Part shown: positions 36,857-47,370 of the stretch, piece after piece
Layout of the letters: each line of letters opens with the position of its first letter
How positions within the stretch are numbered: the first letter of the stretch is position 1
Assembly: GCA_013368315.1 (NCBI GenBank)
Contig: JAACJM010000061.1
Span: forward strand, 124,001-188,000
Direction: 5' to 3'
Length of the DNA stretch: 64,000 nt
DNA from: Tetrapyrgos nigripes
Taxonomy: Eukaryota; Basidiomycota; Agaricomycetes; Agaricales; Campanellaceae
Position numbers and translations under genes: made by a program
Notes under the pieces: generated by a model
What the model was told of the DNA's origin: nothing
Seen by the model: the letters and a program-made list of their open reading frames with translations, nothing else
Databases searched by the model: none

Positions 36857-36985
36857 CAGTAAACTCCCTCTTGGGGCATACCCCTCCATTCCCGCAAAAA
36901 TGTATGCCTTATTTGAGACAGCACTTTGGCAGGGAAAGTGAGTTTTGTTCTCCGAAAAATGTATGCCTTAAGAGGGAGTCGACTG
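36857..36985. mobile_element. TA-flanked MITE with 25-bp terminal inverted repeats (pogo/Tc1-like)
   Basis: The left end is CAGTAAACTCCCTCTTGGGG; the right end read inward is CAGTCGACTCCCTCTTAAGG. Over 25 bp (36857-36881 versus 36961-36985) 21 positions match. Both ends are flanked by TA, the target duplication of Tc1/mariner/pogo elements. An internal direct repeat (AAAAATGTATGCCTTA) occurs at about 36895 and 36957. No transposase fits in 129 bp. It lies just after the PARP pseudogene. Confidence 0.8.
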
Positions 36986-37665
36986 TAGGCTTGCTTGACT
37001 CCAAATGGATTGTAGAAACTTAAAGCAGTTTTATCCATAAGACCAGGTCTTCTATCGCCTACAAAAAGACCAGTGAGAAGTTGATGACTCTTGACATCAT
37101 CCATGACCTCACGGATGATTATCCTTGGAAAGCGCGCTGCCGCGCTCAAGTAAGACCAGAAGTCAAGCAAGAACCCGACAATCGGATCACTGAACTGAGC
37201 CAGATAGCCGTCCCAGGGAATTCAGACGGAGTTTGGAGACAAAAAAAACAAATGAAGCGGAGTTTGAGATTCGCTAAGCGAACTTTAAAGGTGAAACGAA
37301 CATTGGAGGTGACTGGGTTGAGCTGAGAGGCCCTCTCTTTCAAGGAGAATAGCTAGAGACCAGATATACAGAGAATAAGAAGAAAAACGGCGGTGGGGTG
37401 GTGGAGAAGCGTGAACACGAGGCAATTTGTGGCGCGGGATCTGCTGGATTGAGGTTCCGCCTGAAATCCTGTGTTTTCCGCGCAGTTTTTCTCCTCCGCC
37501 TCAATCCACTCTACGGTACGCTAACTTTATTGTATGATTCAAAACTTTATTGCTTTCTGACACCCCCCTTACACCTCTCTTCCCGCAATATCTCCTATCT
37601 TCTGTCCCCGCCGTCGTCAACAATGAAGTCGTCCCAAATCTCGTTTTCTTCAGCGCTTGTCGACC
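36986..37665. other. Upstream region of the WOPR gene
   Basis: No gene is recognised. From about 37490 to 37650 the plus strand is pyrimidine-rich, as in many highly regulated fungal promoters and leaders. The minus-strand frame at 36784-37170 includes the MITE and is not considered coding. Confidence 0.45.
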
Positions 37666-39739
37666 ATGTCAAGCCAAGCCGAGGCGCAGTGGACCGAGCC
37701 GCCTTGGTCGGGGTGGATTGAGACCACGGGCGACGCGCTGCTTATCCTAGAAGCAGCACGTCGTGGTCTCATACCAAGAGTCAACAGGCGCTTGGTCGAC
37801 AATGAACGGAAAATGATCGCTTCTGGTTCCGTATTCGTCTTTGACGAAAAGGAAAGCGGCATCAAACGTTGGACAGATGGGTTTTTCTGGAGTCCAAGCA
37901 GGATTCTAGGCAACTTTCTGCTCTATCGCGAGACAGATAAGCGTGGGTGTGGACATCGTGGGCGCGGTGAAGGCGACGACTCTCCTCCTAGCCAGACCGA
38001 GTATCCTACTGGAGGCAGTAGTCTTAGTCGACCTAGAACCGATACAAATATGTTGGGACTTGATAAGATGCGGGAAAGGTCTTTAATGGGTAGCCTCACT
38101 AACAGCTACAAGTTCAAATCAGACGGACTTATGAAAAAGGTGCGATGTCCGTTAATGTCTGCCATTATCAAAGTGTTTACGCCAACATCTACAGACTTTT
38201 TCTTTACACGTCGATGGGGCTGCTCAGCACCTTATCTCCTACTACCGTATCGAGGACGTAGAAAGCGGCCGTCTCCGTTCACCATCCTCCCTCCCCGAAC
38301 TCGCTTCCTTGGACATCAGCCCAGAGCTTCTCGACAAAACGCACTTCAGAAACCCACCGAAAGTCGAAGTTGGTCCAGATGGAATCCCTAGGTATCGCGG
38401 CGAAGCCGATGATATCGATCCTTCACCAACGATACTTTCTGCCCCTCTTTCCACTGGACTTCCACTCCTTACGGATGGTCGTCACACTACCGACAAGCGC
38501 TCCACGAAACGCTTCGACCCATATGGCCCACCACCTACCAGCAAGCGTAGGAAAGCAAAAGAAACTGACGACCCTTCTGCGTCTGCATCAGGCTCGACAG
38601 CGCAGCAACAACCCCAGGCGCAGCCGCTTCTTCAAGCTCCACAACCATATCCTGATCCCAACCAACAGATGATGCAGTCTCAGCCTTCATCGCAATCTCA
38701 AGGGCTACAACAACCACTTCCACACCAAGCTACTGCTTCTACTACGCACCCCTATCCTCATCATCACCCCTATGCTACACCTTACCCCGTGCCTTCCAAT
38801 ATGCCCATGGGATACTATTCCTATCATGGCCACACAATGTACAGTTCGCCCTATCCCCCTCCAGGTACATCTGGGTCACCGATTCCCGCTGTACCGCCAT
38901 CTGCTCAGTCTAGTCCTTCACCACCTGTGCCATCGTCATCCACTTCGACGACCCCTACGCCAGCGACGGTCGGTGGGATACCAGCCTCACCGACGAACGG
39001 CTCCCCAACAGCTGTGACCGATCAATCAGCTGGCGGAGGAAGTTCTCAATCTCCAGTTGGAGCAACACCCGTACCATATGCATACACATACCCTCATCCA
39101 CAATCTTATTCCCAACCTCAAGCTACAGTCGATAACACTGGCGCAGTGGACCCCAATGCCAATGTTAGTGTATCTCCAACCCAACCTCAGGCGCAGAGTC
39201 AGAGTCAATCAACCGGTGCAAGCCAAGTCCAATCCCAAGCTCAGAATCAACCTCAGCTCCAGGCGCAGTCATCTACCGTACCTACCGTCACTGCCCCTCC
39301 TGGCGCTGGTGCTGCTCCTGCAGTTTCCAGACCAATAGCAGGAGTTCCAGTCCATCCAAGTGCGTATTATCCGTACTATCCACCTCCAGGGATATATCAG
39401 CCTTATCATGTATGGTATGGCTATGTTCCTGGGCATGGACCCGGTCATGGACATGGACATGTACTCGGCCATGGGGTACTCGGCCACGGGCATGGACAAG
39501 CACCAGGGCATGCAGGGGGTCATATGCAACATCAACAGCAGCAGCAGCAGCACCAAGCCCAGGCTCAACTACTCATTCATACTCAGCCACAGGTGCAAGG
39601 TAAAGTACCTGTACAGGTTGTCCAGATGGAAAGTCCAGTTACAGGTAGACCAATACCGGAGTCGTCGTCGATGCAACAGCAGCATGAGGGGATGTCCGAT
39701 GTTGAGGCTAGTGATACGAGTACGGATGGGATGGATTAG
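37666..39739 (+). CDS. WOPR-domain (Gti1/Pac2, Wor1-like) transcription regulator
   Basis: There are two exons (37666-38139 and 38195-39739) with a 55-bp intron inside the DNA-binding domain. WOPR box part 1 is WSGWIETTGDALLILEAARR, followed by FVFDEKESGIKRWTDGFFWS and RILGNFLLYRE. Part 2, after the splice, is KKTFSLHVDGAAQHLISYY followed by LASLDISPELL. The family binds DNA and governs morphological or developmental switching in fungi. After about residue 260 the protein is long and low complexity: Gln/Pro/Ser tracts, Tyr/Pro-rich repeats, and a His/Gly stretch (GHGPGHGHGHVLGHG) followed by poly-Gln. This suggests a disordered activation region. It has about 670 residues. The ATG at 37666 is chosen because the frame upstream has no ATG. 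Confidence 0.93.
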
Positions 39740-40869
39740 GGGATGAGGTCTTTAGGTACGAGGATTCTTTCTCTCGCTATTGCCGTCGCTGTCGTCAGTA
39801 TTCCGTTCGGTGACGGGCGGTGACGATTTGGGTATCAAAACGTTTGCTTGCTTACTTTTCTTTTTTCTGTCTTTTGCCTTCTGCTCTCCCCGTTGCTTTC
39901 TTTCTTGACTTCGTTTTCAAGTTCGCTTTCGACGTCCTTTTCGTTATCGTCTTTGTTCTTGTTTTCGTGTGCATGCTTTGATTATCCTTGCTTCATCCCC
40001 TCGATGTTGTCTTTTTAGCTTTTTCGTTTTTTAGTTTTCAGTCTTATTCGTTTGCTTTGCCTATATGATTTCTATTCTGATCTTTCACTTCTTCCCTGTA
40101 CATGCTGTCCTCTGTATTGTTGCTCTGTTCAAGCTGTTGTGTGTTATTCTTTCTGCCCTCCATGTTACTGTTACTACTATCTTTCGTCTGCTGCTTTTCG
40201 CTTTGCTCTTGGCCATTACTATCCTGGAACTACTCTTCACATATAGAGTACCCTCACCGATGCAGTCACCTTATACCCTGGTTTTCGGTGTTTGGTTGCG
40301 GGCGGAAGGCAATCATGGCCTAACTGCTGGATCACTTTTGCTTCGGTATTTATAATGTCTCCCCTTCGGTCCCGTTTTTGTTTTCTGTTACTTATTGGCA
40401 CTGGGTGGCCTGGTCGTCAACCTACACGCTACACGCCTGGTTTTCAGGCTAGGCCACGCAGTGTCCCAAGTCTGTATTTTCAGGGTTTCGCGCTGGATTT
40501 GTGTTTTATCTATTCCTATGCTCTTTTTTGTCCTGGTTGCCTATATTTTCTAATTCCGTAGCTTCATCCCGGACCTGTAGTTGCCTGGAGTGCAGGCGTC
40601 CAAGATATGAACGTTTGAACGCCTGGATTTCATGCTATGACATGTTCTCATATTTCGTGTACTTCCTAGCATTATCTATACCTACCTGGATACCTGTACA
40701 GTAGTAGTCTTCACTTGGTGGATTTTCACCAAGAATGTCTGTAGCATTATTTTATGAACGTTTACATGATGAAAAGTGCTAGTCTGTAGTCAACTCGGGA
40801 CGTCGCGGGAGCGTCGGGTACAGTGTGACGCGGTCGTCCAAACCACTTCTCCAACCAACCTCTCTCATC
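39740..40869. other. Long T/C-rich region, likely WOPR 3' UTR
   Basis: The plus strand is strongly T-rich with many TTTCTTTT-type runs to about 40560. No gene or repeat family was recognised. The short frames are artefacts of the composition. The last 100 bp are the promoter of the ATP synthase subunit K gene. Confidence 0.4.
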
Positions 40870-41412
40870 ATGTCATAGTGGGTGTCCAACTCTTTCTTTA
40901 CAAGCTTCCCTGTCATTGCCAACATCTATTTTGTACTCAAACATAAACTTTCAACAGCAGAATCCTCGGTCGCCAAGTCAAAAACGAACACATCGTTCTC
41001 ACTGTCGTTAGCCTTCTCGGTGCTGGCGTTTTTGCTGCGACTAGAGGCGGAGACCAAAAGAAGCAGATTCCTCCGGCGTCAAGTTCGGTATTGGATAAGA
41101 CTGTAGACAAGTTGAAGGAAGTGAAGGAGGAAGTGAAGGAAGCTGTTGTGAAGCCTGCGATGAGGTGCGTGCATTGAGGGTTTGTTTCGTGTGGACTGGC
41201 TAACTGATTGACGGACGAATGCTTGTTTGGACGCTTGGTTTCTGTCTCTGTCTGCGACACGTACAGTGAGGAAGAGGAAGTGTAAGTACTTCAGTTTTTC
41301 TAGTAATGGCAGGATTGCTGACTCGCTTGCAATGCGGTTTATTTTTTTTAGGTTAGAAAGCATTAGAAAGTTCATAGCAGATGCTGAAAAGGAGGACGCT
41401 AAGCAAGTCTAG
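40870..41412 (+). CDS. ATP19: Mitochondrial F1Fo ATP synthase subunit K (ATP19-like)
   Basis: There are four exons: 40870-40877, 40958-41164, 41267-41281 and 41352-41412. The product is 96 residues. The N-terminal signature MSYRILGRQVKNEHIVLTVV matches the small inner-membrane subunit K, which helps stabilise ATP synthase dimers. A hydrophobic segment (VLTVVSLLGAGVFAA) is followed by a Lys/Glu-rich matrix or intermembrane tail and the end RKFIADAEKEDAKQV. The 3' splice site at 40957 (CAACAG) is preferred over the next CAG, because the latter would create a stop. The gene was missed by simple ORF calling because of its small exons. Its terminal exon has been copied to 55892-55952. Confidence 0.85.
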
Positions 41413-41773
41413 TTGGATAGACTCTGGAATTGGATGACCAGGTGCCATTGTATGGGTGTAGGTATGTGTTCTATCACAATTCCAAGAGCAAGTCTGCTAA
41501 CAAAAGGCTGCTCAGATATTCTTCTATATATAAGCATACTACCGTCCAAATCACGAAGGAAATAGCACTACATTACCTAGCTCCGAGTTCCCTTTCTGGC
41601 ATAAAGACGGCCGCGTTCGCAGGAGAATTACCGTCGGCCCTCGAGTCTCGCTACCGCATAAGTTTGGAGTCATCTCGAGGAGAATAATTCATTCGTCTCA
41701 ATCTCCTTCGTCATCGTTGTTGCACCACCGTCGGATTCTGAGAACCTCAGGTCGCCTGACCTTTCGAAGGGCC

Positions 41774-41804
41774 TTAGTAAGAGAGACAGATTGCAGTATA
41801 AAAA
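41774..41804 (+). promoter_or_regulatory. AKR-1 promoter: TTAGTAA site and TATA box
   Basis: TTAGTAA (41774-41780) is the reverse complement of TTACTAA, the site bound by Yap1-type oxidative-stress bZIP factors in yeasts. It lies 16 bp before TATAAAAA (41797-41804), itself about 70 bp upstream of the ATG. The same pair precedes the other intact AKR copy. Confidence 0.5.
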
Positions 41805-41871
41805 CGAAGCACCATGAGAGCAACTCCCGCACCCAACGTCTGGACCATCCTCAACGCAGAAGCTACTCACT

Positions 41872-43210
41872 ATGTCTAACACACCAGTGGAATACGTTCG
41901 CCTTGGAAAGTCAGGCCTCAGAGTCTCTGTGCCCATTGTGCGTGTTCTCGTTGATTTACATCTCGGCGTCATCGGGTTTTATCGATTTCTCGTCTCTAGG
42001 TCGGTGCAATGAGTATTGGATCACCAAACTGGGCTGTGAGTATCTCGTTTCCTGATGACATTCTATCGATTAACATCTTTTACAGGAATGGGTTCTAGAC
42101 GAAGACAAGTCCATCCAGGTTCTTAAAGCTGCCTGGGACCGTGGCATTAACACCTTTGATACCGCCAATGTCTACTCTAACGGAGAGTCCGAAAAGATTA
42201 TTGCCAAGTTTATCGAAAAGGTGAGTAGTACACGCGTTTGACAACTACTAGCTACGAAATAATACACATCCTCAGTACCAAATCCCACGTAACGAAATCC
42301 TCATCCTCAGCAAATGCAACGGCCTCGTCCACAAAGACATTAGTGTCCGCACCGTCAACTTCCCCGAACTGAAGAACACCCGGGAATACGTCAATCAGTC
42401 CGGTCTTTCTCGAGCAGCCATCTTCAACGCAGTCGAGGCCTCTCTTAAGAGACTCAACACCCCATACATCGATCTCCTCCAGATTCATCGTTTCGATGTC
42501 AACACCGAACCAGAAGAAACCATGAAAGCCTTGCATGATTTAGTTCAAAGTGGGAAAGTGAGGTATATCGGGGCGAGTTCGATGCGGTGCTGGCAGTTTG
42601 GACTGCTGAACGAAGTTGCTGAGAAGAATGGCTGGACCAAGTTTGTTAGTATGCAGAGCGAGTATTCATTGTTGTACCGAGAGGAGGTGAGTTGCTTGAC
42701 CTCATCCCTTCTTGTGTCGACGTCTGCTAACCGTCTTGTCTGCGCCTCTGCCTTGTCCTCTAGGAACGCGAAATGAACGCCTACTGCAACTACCACGGAA
42801 TCGGTCTCATCCCCTGGGCACCTGTTGCTGCCGGTCTCCTCACTCATCCCGTCGACGAAAAAACCACCCGCTCCGAGTCCAGCAAAGGTCAGCGCTACTA
42901 CCCCGACGCTACCGAGACCGACAAGGTCATCATCAAACGCGTCCAAGAAGTCGCCGAGAAACATGGGAAGAGCATGGCTCAGATCGCTTCGGCTTGGGTT
43001 AATGCGAAGGTAACTAGTCCGATTGTTGGCATGTCGAGTGAGAAGAGGGTAGAGGACGCTGTTGGGATTAATGGGCTCAAGTTGACGGAGGATGAGATGA
43101 AGTATTTGGAGGAACCGTGAGTGGTTTGGTTTGATGCCGTTGGTTTTGATCAGTTGCTCACCTGTTTTGGTGACAGGTACCAACCCAGGCCCGTTAGAGG
43201 GCATCTTTGA
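41872..43210 (+). CDS. Aldo-keto reductase, copy 1 (intact)
   Basis: This is an NADPH-dependent aldo-keto reductase of the fungal aryl-alcohol-dehydrogenase/versiconal-reductase-like group. Five introns are inferred. The N-terminus is [24 protein letters not shown]. The tetrad Asp and Tyr are in [13 protein letters not shown], the Lys is in [12 protein letters not shown], and the His is in [11 protein letters not shown]. Cofactor-side blocks are [49 protein letters not shown] and [20 protein letters not shown]. The last exon ends RPVRGHL. About 345 residues. It is the first of five copies in this region and appears complete. The substrate is unknown. Confidence 0.9.
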
Positions 43211-43967
43211 GAGAATTCTGAGGTCGAGTTACACTTACGTCTACTGGTGTTGTATGGTCTAGATAGGTGCGTATATTACCAATGGGCGCGGCAGTATGCT
43301 AACGATAGAGGTAGATGTCCTTGAAACCGGAAGTGTATAGGCGAAATGTACGGTCTGCTAGCACCGAAATAGCATCTGCAATGTATCGTTTCAGAATATA
43401 CTTTTTTTTTCTGGAGTGCGCCGTTTAGGTGGAAAGGTCAGGCCCGAAGATCTTCGTAGCGTTCATATCAACTTGACGTCAGGTGTTCCTTATTCATCTT
43501 CCTAAGTAACACGACCCAATGTCGCAACCACGGTGTGGGTCCTCCTTCCTCTTATTGAAACGACTGCTTTTCTTGCGCCCAATGACTAACCTACGTTAAT
43601 GCAAGGACATCGTCAGCCCATTCGTTTCATTGCCTCTGAGCTTTGCAGTCATGTCAAGGAGAGCAATTCACCCTTCTTGCACCGTTCTCTTCGTCATTCC
43701 ACTTCAATGTTCGTTACATTTCTAGACCGACGGACGCTAGAAGACTGTTCCATCCAGACACCTCGCGGACCCCCGGCGTATCAGTTCTTCTTTGGTCCCA
43801 GTCCGGGTGATACACTCCTCCTCCTTCTCCTCCATCAACTTCGACACTACGTCAAACACTGGGCGCTGACCGCTGAGCAAGGACAATTAAGGTATAAAAA
43901 CACTGGGTCTCTGGAGGAAGTTCTCAATATCTGAACGACTTCAAGTCACTGGATTGCGACAGTCACT
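43211..43967. other. Intergenic between AKR-1 and AKR-2
   Basis: No gene is seen. The AKR-2 promoter has a TATAAAAA at 43893-43900 but no TTAGTAA or TTACTAA near it. Confidence 0.45.
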
Positions 43968-45069
43968 ATGCTGAGCGCTCAAGCAGTCAACTACGCCCGC
44001 CTTGGCAAGCCAGGCCTCAAAGTCTCTGTGCCCATCGTGCATGTTCTCGTTGGCTCATATCTCCATGTCTTCGTGTTCCTTAAAGTTACTGTACGGACAG
44101 GTCGGTGTTGGGTCGGTGCAATGAGTGTGGGTTCGCCAAAATGGCTTGTGAGTATCTCGTTTCCTAACGACCTTTCGAGGAATCAAGGTCCTGCAGGACT
44201 GTGTTTTAGACGAAGTCAAATCCATGGAGGTTCTGAAAGCTGTCTGGGATCGTGGAATTAACACCATTGATACCACCAATGCTTACTCTAACGGCAAGTC
44301 CGAGAGGGCCATTGGCAAGTTTATCAAGAAGGTGAGAACAGAACACTGTTTAACGTTCTGACTGTTATTAATGCTCAAGACACCCACAGTACCAAATACC
44401 TCATAACGAGATCCTCATTCTGACCAAATGTCACCACCTCGTCCACAAAGACATTGGCTTTACCGCTGCGAACTCTCCCGAGTTGAGCAACACCCGCGAC
44501 TACGTCAACCAATTTGGTCTATTCCGAGCAGCTATCTTCCACTCTGTCGAGGCTTCACTCAGGAGACTGGACACGCCCTACATCGATCTCCTTCAAATCC
44601 ACCGTTTTGATCCGAACGTTGAACCAGAGGAAACGATAAAAGCCTTGCATGACCTGGTGCAAAGCGGGAAAGTGAGATACATCGGCACGAGTTCGATGAG
44701 ATACTGACAGTTTGCGTTGTTAAACCTGGTCGCGGAGAGGAATGGTTGGACCAAATTTGTCAGTATGCAAAACGAGTGTTCGTTATTGTATAGAGAGGAG
44801 GTGAGTTCTTTACTCGTTGCCTTCGTCACTGCCGATAAAGTTTCAGGAACGAGACTTCGCCTACTGCAACTACCATGGTCTCATCCCCTGGGCACCAAAC
44901 GCAGGCGGTCGTCTTACGCGTCCGCTTGAAGAAAAAACAACGCGCGCAGCAATTTTCAAGGGAACGCCCTACTACCCTGATGCTACCGACGCCGACAAGA
45001 GGATTATCAAGCGAGTACAAGAAATCGCAGAGAAACATGGAAAAAGCATGGCTCAGATCGCGTCTGCTT

Positions 45070-45074
45070 GGGTC
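45070..45074. repeat. Target-site duplication GGGTC (left)
   Basis: GGGTC at 45070-45074 is repeated at 46515-46519, on either side of the LTR element. The uninterrupted AKR copies have the site once (tgGGTC before aatgcc). Confidence 0.9.
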
Positions 45075-45227
45075 TGTTAGAAGGTCTAGTTCGGGTAGAA
45101 AAGTCTAATCTATTCTGGGTAAAATACGCTATATATACTATACTGTAAATCAAATTAGAGATAGGAAAAATGGATGTCGCCAGGTATCTATGAGTCCGAG
45201 GACGCACGTGTGTCAACACTCTCAACA
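45075..45227 (-). repeat. LTR (3' LTR of the element)
   Basis: This 153-bp repeat is identical to 46362-46514 except for one base. It contains TATATATAC, a likely TATA region of the LTR promoter on either strand. Confidence 0.92.
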
Positions 45228-45310
45228 CTCCCCCACGGACAAGGACGACAGAGCCATAAGGAAAAGAAAAGAACAACAGAAAATAAAACTCCCCCACACA
45301 AAATAGATGA

Positions 45311-46147
45311 TCACAGCGCAAAAGTTGCCATTGCATTATTCACCGCAGCACCAGTTTCCTCCTTCCCGCGATTCTTGAAGTACCAATCAGGGAACTGACC
45401 CTCCTTCCCTCCCCCCTCATGAAAACAGTTTTCAATAGTGTGTCCCACTCGCCCACATTTCGGATTAGTGCAGATTGGCCTCGCCCCCGTGGTCGTGGCC
45501 AGAGCCTGCATCTGATCACCAGGGATGATAGCTCCCCCATTCAACCGACCCCGCTCCTCTGTGAAATCCTTCGCAGCCCGAATCAACTGAAGTTCCACAT
45601 CATCCACCTTCAACGACTCCTTCGAGGATTCGAGTGACGCAATAATCAGACGGAATTCGGAAAACGCAGCACATGCACTGAGCATCATCGCAATAATCTG
45701 GTTGTCAGAAGGTCGGTCATCATGAACACATTCCAATTCATCGGCAATCCCACGTATCTTCCCAGTCACAGTCGACATCTGAACATCCCATCCAGTAAAC
45801 CTGACAGCAGCAAAACGCCGCCAAGCCCGTACACCCCCACCAACCCCTGAGTCACCAAAAACAGCATGAAGATGACGCCATAGGCCTGCAGGATCCTCCT
45901 GGTACTCGTTCGCATGACCAAGCACAGAATCGTCAAGTCGAGTCAAGATAAAGTCGACAGCACCATTCCGACGGCCATTCCAAGTCTTCCACAGCTTGCC
46001 ATTCCTCCCAGTCGTCGGCTCCACATCCACTCCAGTCAATAAGTCCAATAAACCCTTCCCACGTGCAGCGACAGTAGTGTGCAAAACCCAGACTGCGAAG
46101 TTTTCCTCCCCCAAAAGCTTGTAGTATTTATGTTCGTCTCTAGCCAT
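45311..46147 (-). CDS. Copia-type Gag with CCHC zinc knuckle
   Basis: This is an intact ORF of 278 residues. The N-terminal half has the layout of the UBN2/gag-polypeptide of Copia elements (a tryptophan-rich start, then a region matching RLDDSVLGHANEYQEDPAGL followed by WRHLHAVFGD). The C-terminal part has a CCHC knuckle, CTNPKCGRVGHTIENC, with the usual Cx4Cx4Hx4C spacing approximated, followed by the conserved FPDWYFKNRG. Gag packages element RNA in virus-like particles in the cytoplasm. The intact frame suggests recent activity. The ORF ends 83 bp before the 3' LTR, so no hidden pol is possible. Confidence 0.88.
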   Translation of the reverse strand: MARDEHKYYKLLGEENFAVWVLHTTVAARGKGLLDLLTGVDVEPTTGRNGKLWKTWNGRRNGAVDFILTRLDDSVLGHANEYQEDPAGLWRHLHAVFGDSGVGGGVRAWRRFAAVRFTGWDVQMSTVTGKIRGIADELECVHDDRPSDNQIIAMMLSACAAFSEFRLIIASLESSKESLKVDDVELQLIRAAKDFTEERGRLNGGAIIPGDQMQALATTTGARPICTNPKCGRVGHTIENCFHEGGGKEGQFPDWYFKNRGKEETGAAVNNAMATFAL

Positions 46148-46361
46148 AGCCCCAGGTCACAATCAGTCGGTCGGTCAATCAAACGGTCGGTTGGTCGGTC
46201 AGTCGGTCAGTTGGACGGTTGATAGTCGGTCAATCAGTATAGAGTGATGAGGCTGGAAATAGCCAAAATAGGGGAAATGATGTAATTCCGGAGTTAACGA
46301 GGCAAAGCACAGGCGCAGTAGACGAGAAGTGATTTAGAGCACGAGCAAAGGGCCCATAACC

Positions 46362-46514
46362 TGTTAGAAGGTCTAGTTCGGGTAGAAAAGTCTAATCTAT
46401 TCTGGGTAAAATACGCTATATATACTATACTGTAAATCAAATTAGAGATAGGAAAAATGGATGTCGCCAGGTATCTATGAGTCTGAGGACGCACGTGTGT
46501 CAACACTCTCAACA
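46362..46514 (-). repeat. LTR (5' LTR of the element)
   Basis: This 153-bp LTR is the mate of 45075-45227. It is followed on the plus strand by the second GGGTC and the remainder of the AKR-2 exon. Confidence 0.92.
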
Positions 46515-46924
46515 GGGTCAATGCCAAAGTCACTAGTCCAATTATAGGCCTGTCGAGCGAGAAGAGGGTGGAAGAGGCTGTTGGGATTAATGGGCTGAAG
46601 TTGACGGAAGATGAGATGAAGTATCTGGAGGAACCGTGAGTGCATCTGGTGTTTCTTGTCCTTGAGGTTGATAACAGTTTGATAAGCATCAGCCTAAACT
46701 CGTCAGAGGGCATCCTTGAAGGAAAAATTTGCGGTCTAGTCGATATGATGAGTCACTTGACCAGGATTTGGGTAAATAGGTGCGTTGGGATACTACTTGG
46801 TTGCGACAGCCTGCTCACTATAAGATGATTCAGAAGGCTTTCCCAGGAACTTTTAGGGGCAAATTGCATCTTCTTGCTAGCACCAAAGCTGCGTATGTTG
46901 TAGAAACCGTTTGCAATGCATGTG

Positions 46925-47070
46925 ATGTCACAGTCACTTCTGTCCATTCGAACCTTCAAAGTATTCTAGCTCGCTATGTTCCTCTCCGCTTCTCTCCAAA
47001 TGCCCGGTGATGAGTGTTGTATATCTTATGCTGCTTTGAGCCGGGTTTGTTGTTCTGCGAAGGGCCCATC
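46925..47070 (-). repeat. Remnant family copy 1 (LEYFEG-coding repeat)
   Basis: Shared blocks include GATGTCACAGTCAC, CCTTCAAAGTATTCTAGC and CTTCTCTCCAAAT. The minus strand encodes ELEYFEGSNGQ, matching LEYFEGLAGQ in copy 3 (60103-60275). Confidence 0.55.
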
Positions 47071-47235
47071 GCTGAGCTGCTGCCATTGTTCCGTTTTGCT
47101 TGCGAATTTCTTCATGGTCTAGACTAGAAATGAACGTATTTCTGCTTGAAAAGCTGGGAGTCCTTCTGTAACTTCCACTGAAGTATCTCTCATTCCTCTT
47201 TTTAAAGGTTCCTGCATCAGCAAACTCGCAACTGT

Positions 47236-47370
47236 ATGGAAGGTATGGAGGGTATGGAGGGTATGGGGCCCATACCTTTTCATACACATTTTGCCAAAAT
47301 CTCGTCAAAATGTTCCATACATATTTTGTATGGAAGTATGGGTCAGTATGGGTTAGTATGGGTGTATAGA
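47236..47370. repeat. GGTATGG/CCATACC cluster 1
   Basis: Repeated (GGTATGGAG)n units on the left, an inverted CCCATACC, and further CCATACATA..GTATGGAAGTATGGG give a partly palindromic stretch. It resembles cluster 2. Confidence 0.6.

Larger units (their letters stand above)
45075..46514 (-). mobile_element. Gag-only Copia-type LTR retrotransposon (TR-GAG-like), 1.44 kb
   Basis: Two 153-bp LTRs (45075-45227 and 46362-46514) begin TG and end CA and differ at a single base (C/T near the TGAGTC(C/T)GAGG motif). They are flanked by GGGTC on both sides. Between them is one minus-strand ORF for a Copia-type Gag and no protease, integrase or reverse transcriptase. The space (1,134 bp) cannot hold pol. 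Read on the minus strand, the 5' LTR is the right one; it is followed by GGTTATGGGCCC, a possible primer-binding site. The left LTR is preceded by GTGGGGGAG, a possible polypurine tract. The leader (about 46150-46245) is a run of GGTC/GGTT-type tetranucleotides. Such elements must be moved by enzymes of an autonomous relative. Confidence 0.9.
43968..46719 (+). pseudogene. Aldo-keto reductase, copy 2, split by an LTR element
   Basis: It has the same exon layout as copy 1. The start is at 43968 (MLSAQAVNYARLGKPGLKVS), with DTTNAYSNGKSE, ILTKCHHLVHKD and [11 protein letters not shown] visible. Two inactivating changes are seen. First, TGA at 44705-44707 stands where the other copies have TGG (Trp), with the neighbouring Cys changed to Tyr. 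Second, an LTR element is inserted at 45075-46514 after ASAWV, duplicating GGGTC. The coding sequence resumes at 46515 with [20 protein letters not shown] and ends with KLVRGHP at 46719. Apart from these lesions and a small 6-bp deletion before LIPWAP the copy is well preserved, so it died recently. Confidence 0.88.

Noticed and set aside
36784..37170. Minus-strand ORF that looked like part of a pogo transposase
   Set aside because: It runs through the MITE inverted ends and the PARP fragment tail; no DDE motifs are present.
38535..39603. Several long ORFs antisense or out of frame within the WOPR gene
   Set aside because: They arise from the repetitive Gln/Pro/His-coding sequence of the real exon.
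45170..46240. GGTC-type tetranucleotide tract as a CRISPR-like array
   Set aside because: Eukaryotic context, no spacers; it is the leader of the LTR element.
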